A DNA stretch of 43,827 nt, from the NCBI GenBank assembly GCA_046703825.1, contig JBJKSO010000089.1, positions 1 to 43,827 on the forward strand. Direction: 5' to 3'. The notes under the pieces are model-generated. The model did not search any database. It saw nothing but the letters and a program-made list of their open reading frames with translations, and had not been told where the DNA came from. The first letter of the stretch is position 1; each line of letters opens with the position of its first letter. This document shows, piece after piece, positions 23,922 through 31,836 of the stretch. This DNA is from JBJKSO01 sp046703825 (GTDB lineage Bacteria; Chloroflexota; Dormibacteria; Aeolococcales; Bog-877). Made by a program: the position numbers and the translations under genes.

Positions 23922-25409
23922 TCAGTAGCGAGATCGCAGCGCCTCCTCGGCGGCCGCGCGCTCATCCCAGGGCTGGGAGCCCTGCGGCCCGATGATGCTG
24001 CGTTCGTGCCCTTTCCCGGCTAAAAGGACCGTGTCTCCCGGTTGGGCCCGCTCGATGGCGAACCGGATGGCGAGGGCGCGGTCCGGCTGCCGGTGGAGGC
24101 TCTCACCGTCGAGGGCACCGTACTCGCGCGCCCCCTGTGCGATCTGGTCGATGATGCGCTCGGGGTCCTCGCTGCGGCAGTCCTCGTCGGTCAGCACCAT
24201 CTGGTCGGCCAAGCCGGCGGCAATCCTACCCATCTCCGCGCGTTTGGCGACATCCCGCTCGCCGGCGCTGCCGAAGACCGCCCAAAGCCGCCCCGGGGTG
24301 GCCGTGCGCAACTCGTGCAGCGCCAGCTGCAGCGCTGCCGGTGTGTGCGCGTAATCCACGATCACCGAAAACGGCTGACCCAGATCGACCGTCTCCATGC
24401 GACCAGGCACCGACTTGAGACGCTCCAGACCATCCACCAAAGCGGCGAGGTCCTGGTGCAATGAGATCCCGGTCGCCAGTGCGGCGAGCGCGTTGGCCAG
24501 GTTCCACCGCCCGTGCATGCCGAGGCGTACATCGCACGGCCCCACCGGCGTGGAAGCCGTGAAGTGGACGCCGGCCGGCTCGGGGGTGACCGAGAGCGCC
24601 CGCAGATCCGCCTGAGCCGACCCCTGGGCGCTGTAGGTGAGCCTTCGCTCCGGCGCCCTTGCGAGCAGCCGCGGATACGCCCGCACGTCGTCGAGGTTGA
24701 GCACGGCGAAACCGTCCGCCTCGCGCACCCGGTCGACCAGCGTGGCCTTGGCTTCGAAGTAAGCCTCCCAGGTCTTGTGGAAGTCCAGGTGCTCGTGGCT
24801 GATGGTGGTGTACACGGCGCCGCCGAAATGCACCGAGTCCAGCCTGCCCAGCGCGAGCCCGTGGGAGGTGGCTTCGATGGCCGCCGCCACGCAGCCGGAG
24901 TCGACCATGCGTCGCAGCTGACGCTGGATGTCCGCGGACTCAAGCGTTGTCTGGCGGGTGAGGTTGGGCTCAACCACGTCCCCGATGCGGAAGTCGACGG
25001 TGGTGAGGGCCCCCGTCTTGCCCAGGCTGGCCTGCAGCGCGCTGTGCAGCATGGTGGTGGTCGTGGTCTTGCCGTCCGTGCCGGTAATCCCCACCACCTG
25101 CAGGTGTTCCGAGGGGTGCGAGTAGAAGGCCGCAGCCAGCCGGGCCAGAGCGCGCCGGCTGTCCGGCACCACCAGCTGAGCTGCCGGTGGAGCGCCGGAC
25201 ACGCGCCGCTCCACCACCGCGGCGAGAGCCCCGGCGGTGAGCGCCTCGACCACGTGATCGTGGCCGTCGTGATGCTGCCCCGGAATGGCAACGAAGACGG
25301 CGCCGGGGACGGCGGCCCGCGAGTCGTAAACCACGGCGGCTACCTCTCGCGCCGAGAGCGAGTGATCCGGCTCCCCCCCGACCGTCGCCGCCAGCTCCGC
25401 CCAGAGCAT
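23922..25409 (-). CDS. MurE-like Mur ligase with altered amino-acid motif
   Basis: 495-residue ATP-dependent amide ligase of the MurE type (adds the third amino acid to UDP-MurNAc-L-Ala-D-Glu). Seen: an N-terminal substrate domain, the P-loop GITGTDGKTTTTTML, ISHEHLDFHKTWEAYFEAKATL and a C-terminal domain with GSAGERDVAKRAEMG and LLAGKGHE. The diaminopimelate-selecting DNPR motif is replaced by EDCR within TDEDCRSEDP, so the added amino acid may not be meso-DAP. Start ATG 25409 is chosen because TACGCT ends 8 nt upstream; TTG 25418 is possible. There are no dcw genes nearby. Confidence 0.88.
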   Translation of the reverse strand: MLWAELAATVGGEPDHSLSAREVAAVVYDSRAAVPGAVFVAIPGQHHDGHDHVVEALTAGALAAVVERRVSGAPPAAQLVVPDSRRALARLAAAFYSHPSEHLQVVGITGTDGKTTTTTMLHSALQASLGKTGALTTVDFRIGDVVEPNLTRQTTLESADIQRQLRRMVDSGCVAAAIEATSHGLALGRLDSVHFGGAVYTTISHEHLDFHKTWEAYFEAKATLVDRVREADGFAVLNLDDVRAYPRLLARAPERRLTYSAQGSAQADLRALSVTPEPAGVHFTASTPVGPCDVRLGMHGRWNLANALAALATGISLHQDLAALVDGLERLKSVPGRMETVDLGQPFSVIVDYAHTPAALQLALHELRTATPGRLWAVFGSAGERDVAKRAEMGRIAAGLADQMVLTDEDCRSEDPERIIDQIAQGAREYGALDGESLHRQPDRALAIRFAIERAQPGDTVLLAGKGHERSIIGPQGSQPWDERAAAEEALRSRY

Positions 25410-25417
25410 CAGCACCA

Positions 25418-25423
25418 AGCGTA
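25418..25423 (-). promoter_or_regulatory. -10 element, leaderless start of the MurE-like gene
   Basis: TACGCT on the minus strand ends 8 nt before ATG 25409, with no ribosome binding site between. Confidence 0.35.
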
Positions 25424-25480
25424 CTGGCTCGCGGTCTGATTCTTACCCGAGGCCCGGGGATCGCGGAAAATCGACTCGCC

Positions 25481-26476
25481 GTGGAGGTGATGGAGCTTGT
25501 GCGACCGGCTTCGGTGACCGCGGCGCCGCTCCGGCCAGCGCAGCGACGGGATCTGGTCGCCGGACCCGGCGAGGTCCGGCTCGCAGTTGAGGCGTGCGCG
25601 GTCTGTCGCACGGATCTGCAGATCGTGGAGGGTGATCTGGCCGCCAAGCACCTTCCGGTAGTGCCCGGCCACCAGATCGTCGGCTCCGTGGACCAGCTCG
25701 GTCCCGGGGTCGGCGCTGATCTTCTCGGCGCGCGTGTCGGAGTGGGCTGGCTCGCCTCCACCTGTGGGCATTGCGACTTCTGCCAGCAGGGCAGAGAGAA
25801 CCTGTGTCGCCTCGCCCAGTTCACCGGATGGGACCGGGACGGTGGCTACGCTTCCCAGGCGCTGGCTCGCGCCGACTACACCTACCGGCTGCCGGCCGGT
25901 GTGGGGCCGGTCGAGGCGGCGCCGCTGCTCTGCGGGGGGATCATCGGTTACCGAGCGTTGAAGCAGACGGAGTTGGTGGCCGGCCAGGCGCTGGGTCTCT
26001 TCGGCTTCGGCGCCTCCGCGCTGCTGGTGGCTCAGGTGGCGCGCCACCGGCAGATCCCGGTGTACGTGGTCACCCGGGGCGCGCAGGCCCAAGAGCGCGC
26101 TCGCGCGGCGGGCGCGGAGTGGGTCGGCGGTCTGGAGGACCGCGTCCCCGTTCCCCTAAAGGCCGCGATCACATTCGCCCCGGTGGGCTCGGTGGTGGTT
26201 TCGGCGCTGCAGGCCCTCGACCGCGGCGGTGTCTGCGTGGTCAACGCCATCCACTTGGACCGCATTCCCGAGTTCCCCTACCGCCGTCTGTACTGGGAGC
26301 GCCGCCTGGTCAGCGTTGCCAACTTCACCCGTCAGGACAGCCGCGAACTTCTGGAGCTGTCGGTCGAGGTGCCCATCCGCACCCTCACCGAGGTGTTCCC
26401 GCTGGAGGGAGCCAACACCGCTTTGCTCCGGCTGAAGCAGGACGAAGTGCGAGGGGCGGCGGTGATCCGAATCTAG
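25481..26476 (+). CDS. Zinc-dependent alcohol dehydrogenase family protein
   Basis: 331 residues, medium-chain dehydrogenase/reductase. Catalytic-zinc ligands appear in EACAVCRTDLQ (Cys) and VPGHQIVG (His); the structural zinc lobe CGHCDFCQQGRENLC is intact, as is the dinucleotide turn GLFGFGASA. Substrate unknown. Candidate starts are GTG 25481, GTG 25487 and ATG 25490; GAAAAT ends 9 nt before the first, which would suit a leaderless transcript. The stop codon region is shared with the convergent FolD-fusion gene (4-bp overlap). Confidence 0.88.
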   Translation: MEVMELVRPASVTAAPLRPAQRRDLVAGPGEVRLAVEACAVCRTDLQIVEGDLAAKHLPVVPGHQIVGSVDQLGPGVGADLLGARVGVGWLASTCGHCDFCQQGRENLCRLAQFTGWDRDGGYASQALARADYTYRLPAGVGPVEAAPLLCGGIIGYRALKQTELVAGQALGLFGFGASALLVAQVARHRQIPVYVVTRGAQAQERARAAGAEWVGGLEDRVPVPLKAAITFAPVGSVVVSALQALDRGGVCVVNAIHLDRIPEFPYRRLYWERRLVSVANFTRQDSRELLELSVEVPIRTLTEVFPLEGANTALLRLKQDEVRGAAVIRI

Positions 26477-27753
26477 CTATCCGCTTCCGGAACTGCGAAT
26501 CCGGCATGTAGCCGCTCAACTGCTCCGCGGGCGGCAGCCGCCAGCTCCAAGGCCAAGCGCCGGTCCAGATCCAGGGCGGGAGTAGTGTCCAGGCGAGCGA
26601 GCCGATCCTCCAGCAGCGCCAGCTGGCTGGCGATGATCTGAGCCGTTTCCAGTGCGGCTCGCCTGGCCGAGCCCTCGCTCTCGCGGTCGCTCTGTCGTCG
26701 AGCTTGCTGGAAGTCGCCGAAGGCCTGGCGATCGCGGTCGGCTGCCAGCAGCAGGCGCACTGCTGTCTGGGCCGATTCGGAGATGTCCTCGGGCGGCTGG
26801 TGCATCCGGCAGAGCCCGTCGAGGGCCGCCGCCAGAGCTCCGGTGATCGCGGCCGCCGCGGCTCCCCCGGCGGCGTCGCGGGGCGAGAGCAGGCGTGCCA
26901 CCGACTCCAGCAGCGACCAGGAGGCGACCGGCCCCGGCTGGAGCCCGCCCAGCTCGGTCAGCGACAGCAGGGCGCACACCGAGGTGATGCGGCCGATCCC
27001 CCCTGGTACCGGTGTGACCCGGGCGGCCCGCGCCGCCGCCTCCGGACCCAGGTCGCCGCGGAGGTGTCCGTCCACAAACGCGGTGCCGACGTCGAGCACC
27101 GTCGCGCCCTCCCGCACCACCCGGGGCGGGATCACGCCCGCGATGCCGACGGCCGAGATCAAGTACTCGTAGGGCGGCAGCGTATCCAGCGAGTCGATGT
27201 CGCTCTGAACGATGGCCACCGCCTGCGAGCCTGCCGCGAGCAGGCGTTGAGCGATCGGCCGGCCACCAGTCGGGCCGTGGCCCACCACCAAAAGTCGGGC
27301 GGTGGCCCAGTCGACGCCCAGGAAGTCCAGGGCGGCGACGCACGCCTCGGCCACCGGGGTTCCCCGCCGCCGGCCCTCGGCCGCACCGGCCGCCGCCGCC
27401 GGCGTGATGGCCTCCACATCCTTGCTCGCCGGAAGATGGGCAGCCACCACGGCGGGAGGAAGCGAAGCCACCGGCTGAACCACCACCACCCCGCTCACCC
27501 GCGGATCAACCACCAGCGCGTCCAACCCCATGAGGGTCTGCTCGGGTTGGTCTCGCGGCACCAGGCGGTGCTCCACCTCGACGCCGGCGCGTTGGGCCTC
27601 TGCCTCCAGCGAGCGGGCGAAGGAGGCGCCGGGAACGTTGCCGTCCTCTAGGACAACCCCGAGGCGGTAAGGGCGTCGACGCCGTGCCACCCGCCCGTGC
27701 AGTTCGTCCCGCAGTCCCTGGAGAAGCGGGCCGAAATCCACAACCTCAGCCAT
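26473..27753 (-). CDS. FolD-like dehydrogenase fused to a cyclodeaminase/FchA-type domain
   Basis: 426 residues. Residues 1-270 align with FolD (5,10-methylene-THF dehydrogenase/cyclohydrolase): GVVVVQPV with Gln93, KDV with Asp112, GRP at 164-166, LDVGTAFVDGHLRGDL and TPVPGGIGRIT. The FolD catalytic YxxxK is FxxxL here (Phe45, Leu49), so cyclohydrolase activity by that site is unlikely. Residues about 283-426 resemble the formimino-THF cyclodeaminase C-terminal family: DAAGGAAAAAITGALAAALDGL and ADRDRQAFGDFQQA. FchA-type cyclohydrolases belong to the same family, so the added domain may replace the lost activity. The product probably acts in cytosolic one-carbon metabolism. Confidence 0.8.
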   Translation of the reverse strand: MAEVVDFGPLLQGLRDELHGRVARRRRPYRLGVVLEDGNVPGASFARSLEAEAQRAGVEVEHRLVPRDQPEQTLMGLDALVVDPRVSGVVVVQPVASLPPAVVAAHLPASKDVEAITPAAAAGAAEGRRRGTPVAEACVAALDFLGVDWATARLLVVGHGPTGGRPIAQRLLAAGSQAVAIVQSDIDSLDTLPPYEYLISAVGIAGVIPPRVVREGATVLDVGTAFVDGHLRGDLGPEAAARAARVTPVPGGIGRITSVCALLSLTELGGLQPGPVASWSLLESVARLLSPRDAAGGAAAAAITGALAAALDGLCRMHQPPEDISESAQTAVRLLLAADRDRQAFGDFQQARRQSDRESEGSARRAALETAQIIASQLALLEDRLARLDTTPALDLDRRLALELAAAARGAVERLHAGFAVPEADS

Positions 27754-27875
27754 CGGCGCGAGTCCGGCCGCGTGATTTTGCGGGCTGCGGAGGGCGGTTG
27801 GAGGTGAGCGCGGTGAGGATTCCCGGACCGTAGCAGCCGACGACGCGGTGGCGCTGGCACTCGCCCAGCCGTACG

Positions 27876-27881
27876 TATCAT
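27876..27881 (+). promoter_or_regulatory. -10 element, leaderless start of the HIT gene
   Basis: TATCAT ends exactly 6 nt before ATG 27888 with no ribosome binding site in between. Confidence 0.5.
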
Positions 27882-27887
27882 GGCCCG

Positions 27888-28229
27888 ATGCCCGACCAGT
27901 GCACCTTCTGCCTGATAGCAGCCGGTGAGCTGCCCGCGAAGGTGGTGCATCGCGAGGAGGGCATCCTAGCCTTCGCCGACATCCATCCGGCGGCGGAGAC
28001 CCACGTGCTGGTGATCCCCGAGCGGCACATCTCCGACCTGCGCAGCCTCGGCCCGGAGGACGCCGATCTCTGGTTCCGGCTGACTCAGGCCGCCAACCGG
28101 GTCGCCGAGGAGCTCGGCCATGAGCAGGGCTACCGCTTCTACGTCAGCGTCGGCCCCGGCGGGGGCCAGACCGTGTTCCACCTCCACGTCCATGTCCTCG
28201 CCGGCTCGATGAGGCGGCTCCCGGTCTGA
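27888..28229 (+). CDS. HIT-family (HINT-like) nucleotide hydrolase
   Basis: 113 residues, the size of HINT proteins, which hydrolyse nucleoside phosphoramidates and acyl adenylates. The histidine triad is HLHVHVL near residue 100; the N-terminal CTFCLIAAGELPAKVV (CxxC plus Glu) and HVLVIPERHISDL are typical. The CxxC with downstream His residues can bind zinc in many homologues. It is divergent from the FolD-fusion gene, 134 bp apart. Confidence 0.93.
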   Translation: MPDQCTFCLIAAGELPAKVVHREEGILAFADIHPAAETHVLVIPERHISDLRSLGPEDADLWFRLTQAANRVAEELGHEQGYRFYVSVGPGGGQTVFHLHVHVLAGSMRRLPV

Positions 28230-28295
28230 TTGCCCCCGGCTCGGCTGGGGTATTCTTGTCTCCGGGTCGGATTTTCACTGGAGTGGCTTGGTCTG

Positions 28296-29486
28296 ATGGC
28301 AATGACGTCTCGCGAACTCCTCGACCGGGCCCGGCAGCAGGTGCCCGAGATAGCGGCACCGGAGCTGCTGGCGCGTCTGCGCCGCGATGCCAACCGGGTG
28401 GTGCTGGACGTGCGGGAGCAGGACGAGGTTGAGCAGGGCCTGATCCCCGGTGCCATCCACATTCCCCGCGGTTACCTGGAGCTGCGGGTGGAGTCCGCGA
28501 TCCCGGACCGCTCCGCGCCGGTCACCATCTACTGCGCTTCGGGAGTACGATCCCTGTTCGCCGCCAAGTCGCTGCTGGAGATGGGCTACAGCCAGGTTGA
28601 GTCCCTTCAGGGAGGCTTCAACGGCTGGAAGGATCAGGGGCTTCCCTTCAGCACTCCGCGCTCGTTCACGCCGGAGCAGCGCGAGCGCTACAGCCGGCAC
28701 TTCCTGCTGCCCGAGGTAGGCGAGCAGGGCCAGGCCCGCCTGCTCGATGCCCGGGTGCTCATCATCGGAGCTGGCGGACTCGGAGCGCCGGTTGCCTACT
28801 ACCTGGCCGCCGCCGGGGTGGGCACCATTGGCCTGGTCGACTTCGACCGGGTCGAGCGCAGCAATCTCCAGCGGCAGATCATCCACACCGAGGATCGGCT
28901 GGGGATGCTCAAGACCGAGTCGGCGGCGATCGCCCTGCGGGCGCTCAATCCCGAAGTCGAGGTTCGCCAGCACAACGTCCACTTGGACGGGTCCAACGCG
29001 GCCGAGATCTTCTCCCAGTACGACATCATCGTGAACGGCTGCGACAACTTCCCGACCCGCTACTTGGCCAACGATGTTGCGATCTTCCAGCGCAAGCCGC
29101 TGGTGGACGGCGGCATCTTCCGCTTCGAGGGGCAGGTGAACACCGTCCTCCCCTTCGAATCGGCCTGCTACCGATGCCGCTACCCGGCGCCACCTCCGCC
29201 CGAGGAGGCGCCGAGCTGCGCCGAGGCGGGTGTGCTGGGCGTCCTACCGGGACTGGTTGGCCTGCTCCAGGCGACCGAGGTGGTCAAGTTAATCCTGGAG
29301 ACCGGCGACCTGCTTACCGGGCGTCTGCTGCACGTCGACGCCCTCAGCATGGAATTTCGCGAGTTCCGCGTCCGCCGCAACCCCGAGTGCCCGGTATGCG
29401 GCGAGCACCCGACCATCACCGAACCCATCGACTACGAGGGGTTTTGTCTCAACCCCAACCTCGCGCCCGCCCTAGCCGCCAGCTGA
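28296..29486 (+). CDS. Rhodanese-MoeB/ThiF fusion, sulfur-carrier adenylyltransferase
   Basis: 396 residues. Residues about 1-115 form a rhodanese domain with active Cys in YCASGVRS; residues about 125-390 form an E1-like MoeB/ThiF domain with the ATP loop IGAGGLGAPVAYYLAAAGVG, DFDRVERSNLQRQI, zinc pairs CYRC and CPVCG, and a Cys in SCAEAGVLG. Such proteins adenylate the C-terminal Gly-Gly of sulfur carriers (MoaD, ThiS, CysO) and donate sulfur. In MOCS3/MoeZ the rhodanese is C-terminal; here it is N-terminal. A TATTCT -10 element at about 28249 gives a short leader; ATG 28296 and ATG 28302 are both possible starts. No carrier gene is adjacent. Confidence 0.92.
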   Translation: MAMTSRELLDRARQQVPEIAAPELLARLRRDANRVVLDVREQDEVEQGLIPGAIHIPRGYLELRVESAIPDRSAPVTIYCASGVRSLFAAKSLLEMGYSQVESLQGGFNGWKDQGLPFSTPRSFTPEQRERYSRHFLLPEVGEQGQARLLDARVLIIGAGGLGAPVAYYLAAAGVGTIGLVDFDRVERSNLQRQIIHTEDRLGMLKTESAAIALRALNPEVEVRQHNVHLDGSNAAEIFSQYDIIVNGCDNFPTRYLANDVAIFQRKPLVDGGIFRFEGQVNTVLPFESACYRCRYPAPPPPEEAPSCAEAGVLGVLPGLVGLLQATEVVKLILETGDLLTGRLLHVDALSMEFREFRVRRNPECPVCGEHPTITEPIDYEGFCLNPNLAPALAAS

Positions 29487-29532
29487 CGGCGACGACGCTG
29501 CCTCGAGGCGATTGAGCCGAATTCTGTCCGGG

Positions 29533-29538
29533 TATGAT
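29533..29538 (+). promoter_or_regulatory. -10 element, leaderless start of a 71-residue gene
   Basis: TATGAT ends exactly 6 nt before GTG 29545. A TTGAGC at 29512-29517 (15-bp spacer) may act as -35. Confidence 0.55.
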
Positions 29539-29544
29539 CGAACC

Positions 29545-29760
29545 GTGAACCAGAAGACCATCGCGCTCGACGACCTGATCACCGCGGTGGAAACTGCCCG
29601 CGACAAGGTCATGGCAGATGAGGTGCGATCCCTCGTCAAGTTCGGGATCCCCAAGGCCATGGCCCAGCAGATGGTGGCGGCGCGCTTCCAGCAGAAGGTA
29701 GGCGGCGAGGACGCGGAGGGCAACGAGCCCGAGACCCCCGCCTGGCCCGACATCAGCTGA
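29545..29760 (+). CDS. Small unknown protein
   Basis: 71 residues: a helical N-terminal two-thirds (ALDDLITAVETARDKVMADE, then a segment ending MAQQMVAARFQQKVG) and an acidic Pro-rich tail. No family recognised. The GTG start is supported by the perfectly spaced -10 element and absence of another start with a ribosome binding site. A 12-bp perfect hairpin follows 11 bp after the stop, just before the metalloprotease candidate. Confidence 0.7.
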   Translation: MNQKTIALDDLITAVETARDKVMADEVRSLVKFGIPKAMAQQMVAARFQQKVGGEDAEGNEPETPAWPDIS

Positions 29761-29771
29761 TCCGCGCCTAG

Positions 29772-29808
29772 CTCCGTCCGCCCGTCCCACATCCGAGGGC
29801 GGACGGAG
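29772..29808 (+). promoter_or_regulatory. 12-bp perfect hairpin overlapping the next gene's ribosome binding site
   Basis: CTCCGTCCGCCC (29772-29783) pairs perfectly with GGGCGGACGGAG (29797-29808) around a 13-nt loop. There is no T tract, but the 3' arm contains GGAGGGG, the apparent Shine-Dalgarno for GTG 29814. It may be a weak terminator after the 71-residue gene or a structure that hides the ribosome binding site of the metalloprotease candidate. Confidence 0.6.
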
Positions 29809-29813
29809 GGGTT

Positions 29814-30866
29814 GTGGATGCCCCCTACCGCTTTTGCCGCCGCTACGCCGCACTCTCCTCCTACCGGCGTCTCGGCCTGCCTGACACCCAGTGGGCCGGG
29901 CAGCAGTTCTCCGTGCGGGTGCACGTGGCGGGCTCGGGTGACCTTCAGTTCCAGGAGCGCTGCGCGCGCATCTGGGAGTCCCTGCAGCAGCTGCCGCTGC
30001 AGCTGAAGGATGTGCTGAGGGGCGTTATCGACGAGATTCGGATCGAACGCCAGGAAGCCTTCGCCTCCGCGACCCTGGGCACCTGGCGCGCTGGCGTGAT
30101 CCGGTTGAACGGGGACTGGAGCCTGATTCCAGCGCTCAAGCGGGCCGGTAGCGAACCGGATGTCGCCTACCGGCTACTGCGCTCCACCCTGGTCCACGAG
30201 TGCGGTCACGCTCTGGTGGAGGACAGCCGGGGAGGGGTCCCTTTGCGGCAGGTGGTTAGACTGCTGGCCTCCTCGGGATGGCTGCCCCACCCGGCGTACG
30301 ATCCGATCCCCTACGGGGCCGTGGGTGACGACCTCGACCGGTTGACCACCTACTACCTGCAGCGCCTCCACCAGCTGGACCCCCGCTGGAGGCCGGACCG
30401 GCCCCTGAACGCGCCCGGTTCTCCCTCCAGCCGCCAGCTCGATCGCGACCTCATGGCGCGCACCTCCCTGACCGCCGCGGCGCAGCGCAGCCGCCGGTCA
30501 ACTCTGGGGCTGGTCGGGCCGAACCAGCTGGCGACCGAGCTGCGCTCCGACGCCCGCCAGGGCAGGGAGTGGCCCGGGGTGAACCTGGAGCGCGCCGAAG
30601 CCGTCATCAGCCGCCGCTTTCCCGTCTCCCCCTACGCCGAGGAGGCGGTTGCGGAGACCCCGGCGGAGATCTTCCGTGTGCTTTACACGCCACTCAGCAC
30701 GGTGAGCCGCACCGTCCCCGCGCTGGAGGAGGGACGTCGGATTCTGATCGCTCCCTGGCTTGCCGCCGAGCGTCAGGCAGGGATCCGGCTCCTCCCCCGC
30801 GATCCCTGGAGGGGTCCAGTACAGATGTTGAGCGAGACCGCGCGCCGGATGGCGTTGGAGCGCTGA
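29814..30866 (+). CDS. Unknown protein with HECGH zinc-metalloprotease motif
   Basis: 350 residues, no signal peptide or membrane segment, so probably cytosolic. Residues 128-132 read HECGH within LRSTLVHECGHALVED, a good HExxH zinc-protease helix, and a later AETPAEIFRVLYTP (Glu281 or Glu285) resembles the third-ligand helix of gluzincin-like peptidases, where E(x)nAExFR is common. I do not recognise a named family. Start GTG 29814 follows GGAGGGG by 3-4 nt, inside the hairpin described separately. A 91-residue gene follows after 1 bp. Confidence 0.7.
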   Translation: MDAPYRFCRRYAALSSYRRLGLPDTQWAGQQFSVRVHVAGSGDLQFQERCARIWESLQQLPLQLKDVLRGVIDEIRIERQEAFASATLGTWRAGVIRLNGDWSLIPALKRAGSEPDVAYRLLRSTLVHECGHALVEDSRGGVPLRQVVRLLASSGWLPHPAYDPIPYGAVGDDLDRLTTYYLQRLHQLDPRWRPDRPLNAPGSPSSRQLDRDLMARTSLTAAAQRSRRSTLGLVGPNQLATELRSDARQGREWPGVNLERAEAVISRRFPVSPYAEEAVAETPAEIFRVLYTPLSTVSRTVPALEEGRRILIAPWLAAERQAGIRLLPRDPWRGPVQMLSETARRMALER

Positions 30867-30867
30867 C

Positions 30868-31143
30868 GTGACCGTCCGCTACCGCTTGGCCGACCCCGCC
30901 ACCAAGAGCCAGGTTGAACTCGGCTTCCCACCGATCACGATGGACGGTGATCGGGAGCTGGCGCTTCGGCTCACCCCTTACTTCGAGCAGGCCAGGTTGA
31001 GCCTGACCGGCCAACCGGGTCGAGTCGAGAGAGGAACCCGGGTCTGCTGGCTTGAACCAGGCTCGGAGCGATGGTTCGATCAGTGTGTGAGTACGGCTGT
31101 TTGCGACCTCGGGCTCGAGGTACGCATCCGTTTGCGGACCTAG
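30868..31143 (+). CDS. Small unknown protein downstream of the HECGH gene
   Basis: 91 residues, mixed alpha/beta by eye (TVRYRLADPATKSQVELGF; ERGTRVCWLEPGSERWFDQC), two Cys near positions 59 and 73. The GTG start lies 1 bp after the metalloprotease stop, so the two are coupled and may act together, for example as protease and partner or inhibitor; that is speculation. No family recognised. Confidence 0.6.
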   Translation: MTVRYRLADPATKSQVELGFPPITMDGDRELALRLTPYFEQARLSLTGQPGRVERGTRVCWLEPGSERWFDQCVSTAVCDLGLEVRIRLRT

Positions 31144-31224
31144 GTTATAAGCAGTTGTGCCAGGGACAGGGATCGCCTATCCTGCCGGCACTGCCGAGGG
31201 TGAGGGGGACGCGGCGTTGGCTCC

Positions 31225-31836
31225 GTGGTGCCACGTGTAGTGGGTATTACCTGGCGGTTCGCGCGGCTCGTCACGGGGGTGGCCGTCGGCGTCTCGGCTG
31301 TCGCCTGCGCGCCGCGCGCCCCTCTACACACTGTGCGCATCCCCAAGCCGACGCCGGACGTCACTCTGGTAGCTCCCGGCTTGGACATACCGCAGGCGGC
31401 GATCCAATCCATACCGTTCACCATCTCTTCCACCAACCCCTTGCCGCAGAGCGTGTCCGCGAGTCTCCTAGCCCGCGACGTTTTGATCGACAACGCTATC
31501 GAAAACCGTGCGGTTGAGACCGGTAGAGCCGGCTATCTCCGCTACGCTGACGAGGGAGCGCTCTTGGCATCCGAAAGGGCGGAAATCGCCTCCGACGCGC
31601 AGAACAAGATCGAGGTGCTCTCGATCGTCGACCGCTTTTCATCAGTGACTCTGGGAGTGAAGACTGATCCAAACAATCCGAGCGCGAGCCTGTCTGCGCT
31701 CTTGACAGGTACTGAGATTCGCACTGAACAGACTGGAAATAAACCTATGCGCCGCTCCATAACGACTTTTCAAGACTTTTTCTGGTTGCTCTGGGATGCG
31801 GCACGGGGTCGTTACTTGCTATGCGACCGATCGTAG
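31225..31836 (+). CDS. Unknown exported protein, possible lipoprotein
   Basis: 203 residues. N-terminus has Arg residues, a hydrophobic stretch (LVTGVAVGVSAVAC) and a Cys at about 28 in a weak lipobox (AVAC), followed by a Pro-rich start of the mature part. The rest is Ser/Thr/Ala-rich with no recognised domain. Several GTG starts are possible near 31225. GC is lower than in most of the window. The 3' end overlaps the next exported protein by 16 bp. Confidence 0.55.
   Translation: MVPRVVGITWRFARLVTGVAVGVSAVACAPRAPLHTVRIPKPTPDVTLVAPGLDIPQAAIQSIPFTISSTNPLPQSVSASLLARDVLIDNAIENRAVETGRAGYLRYADEGALLASERAEIASDAQNKIEVLSIVDRFSSVTLGVKTDPNNPSASLSALLTGTEIRTEQTGNKPMRRSITTFQDFFWLLWDAARGRYLLCDRS

Noticed and set aside
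30255..30262. Another TAGACT -10 element
   Set aside because: It lies within the HECGH gene with no start codon at a suitable distance; chance occurrence.
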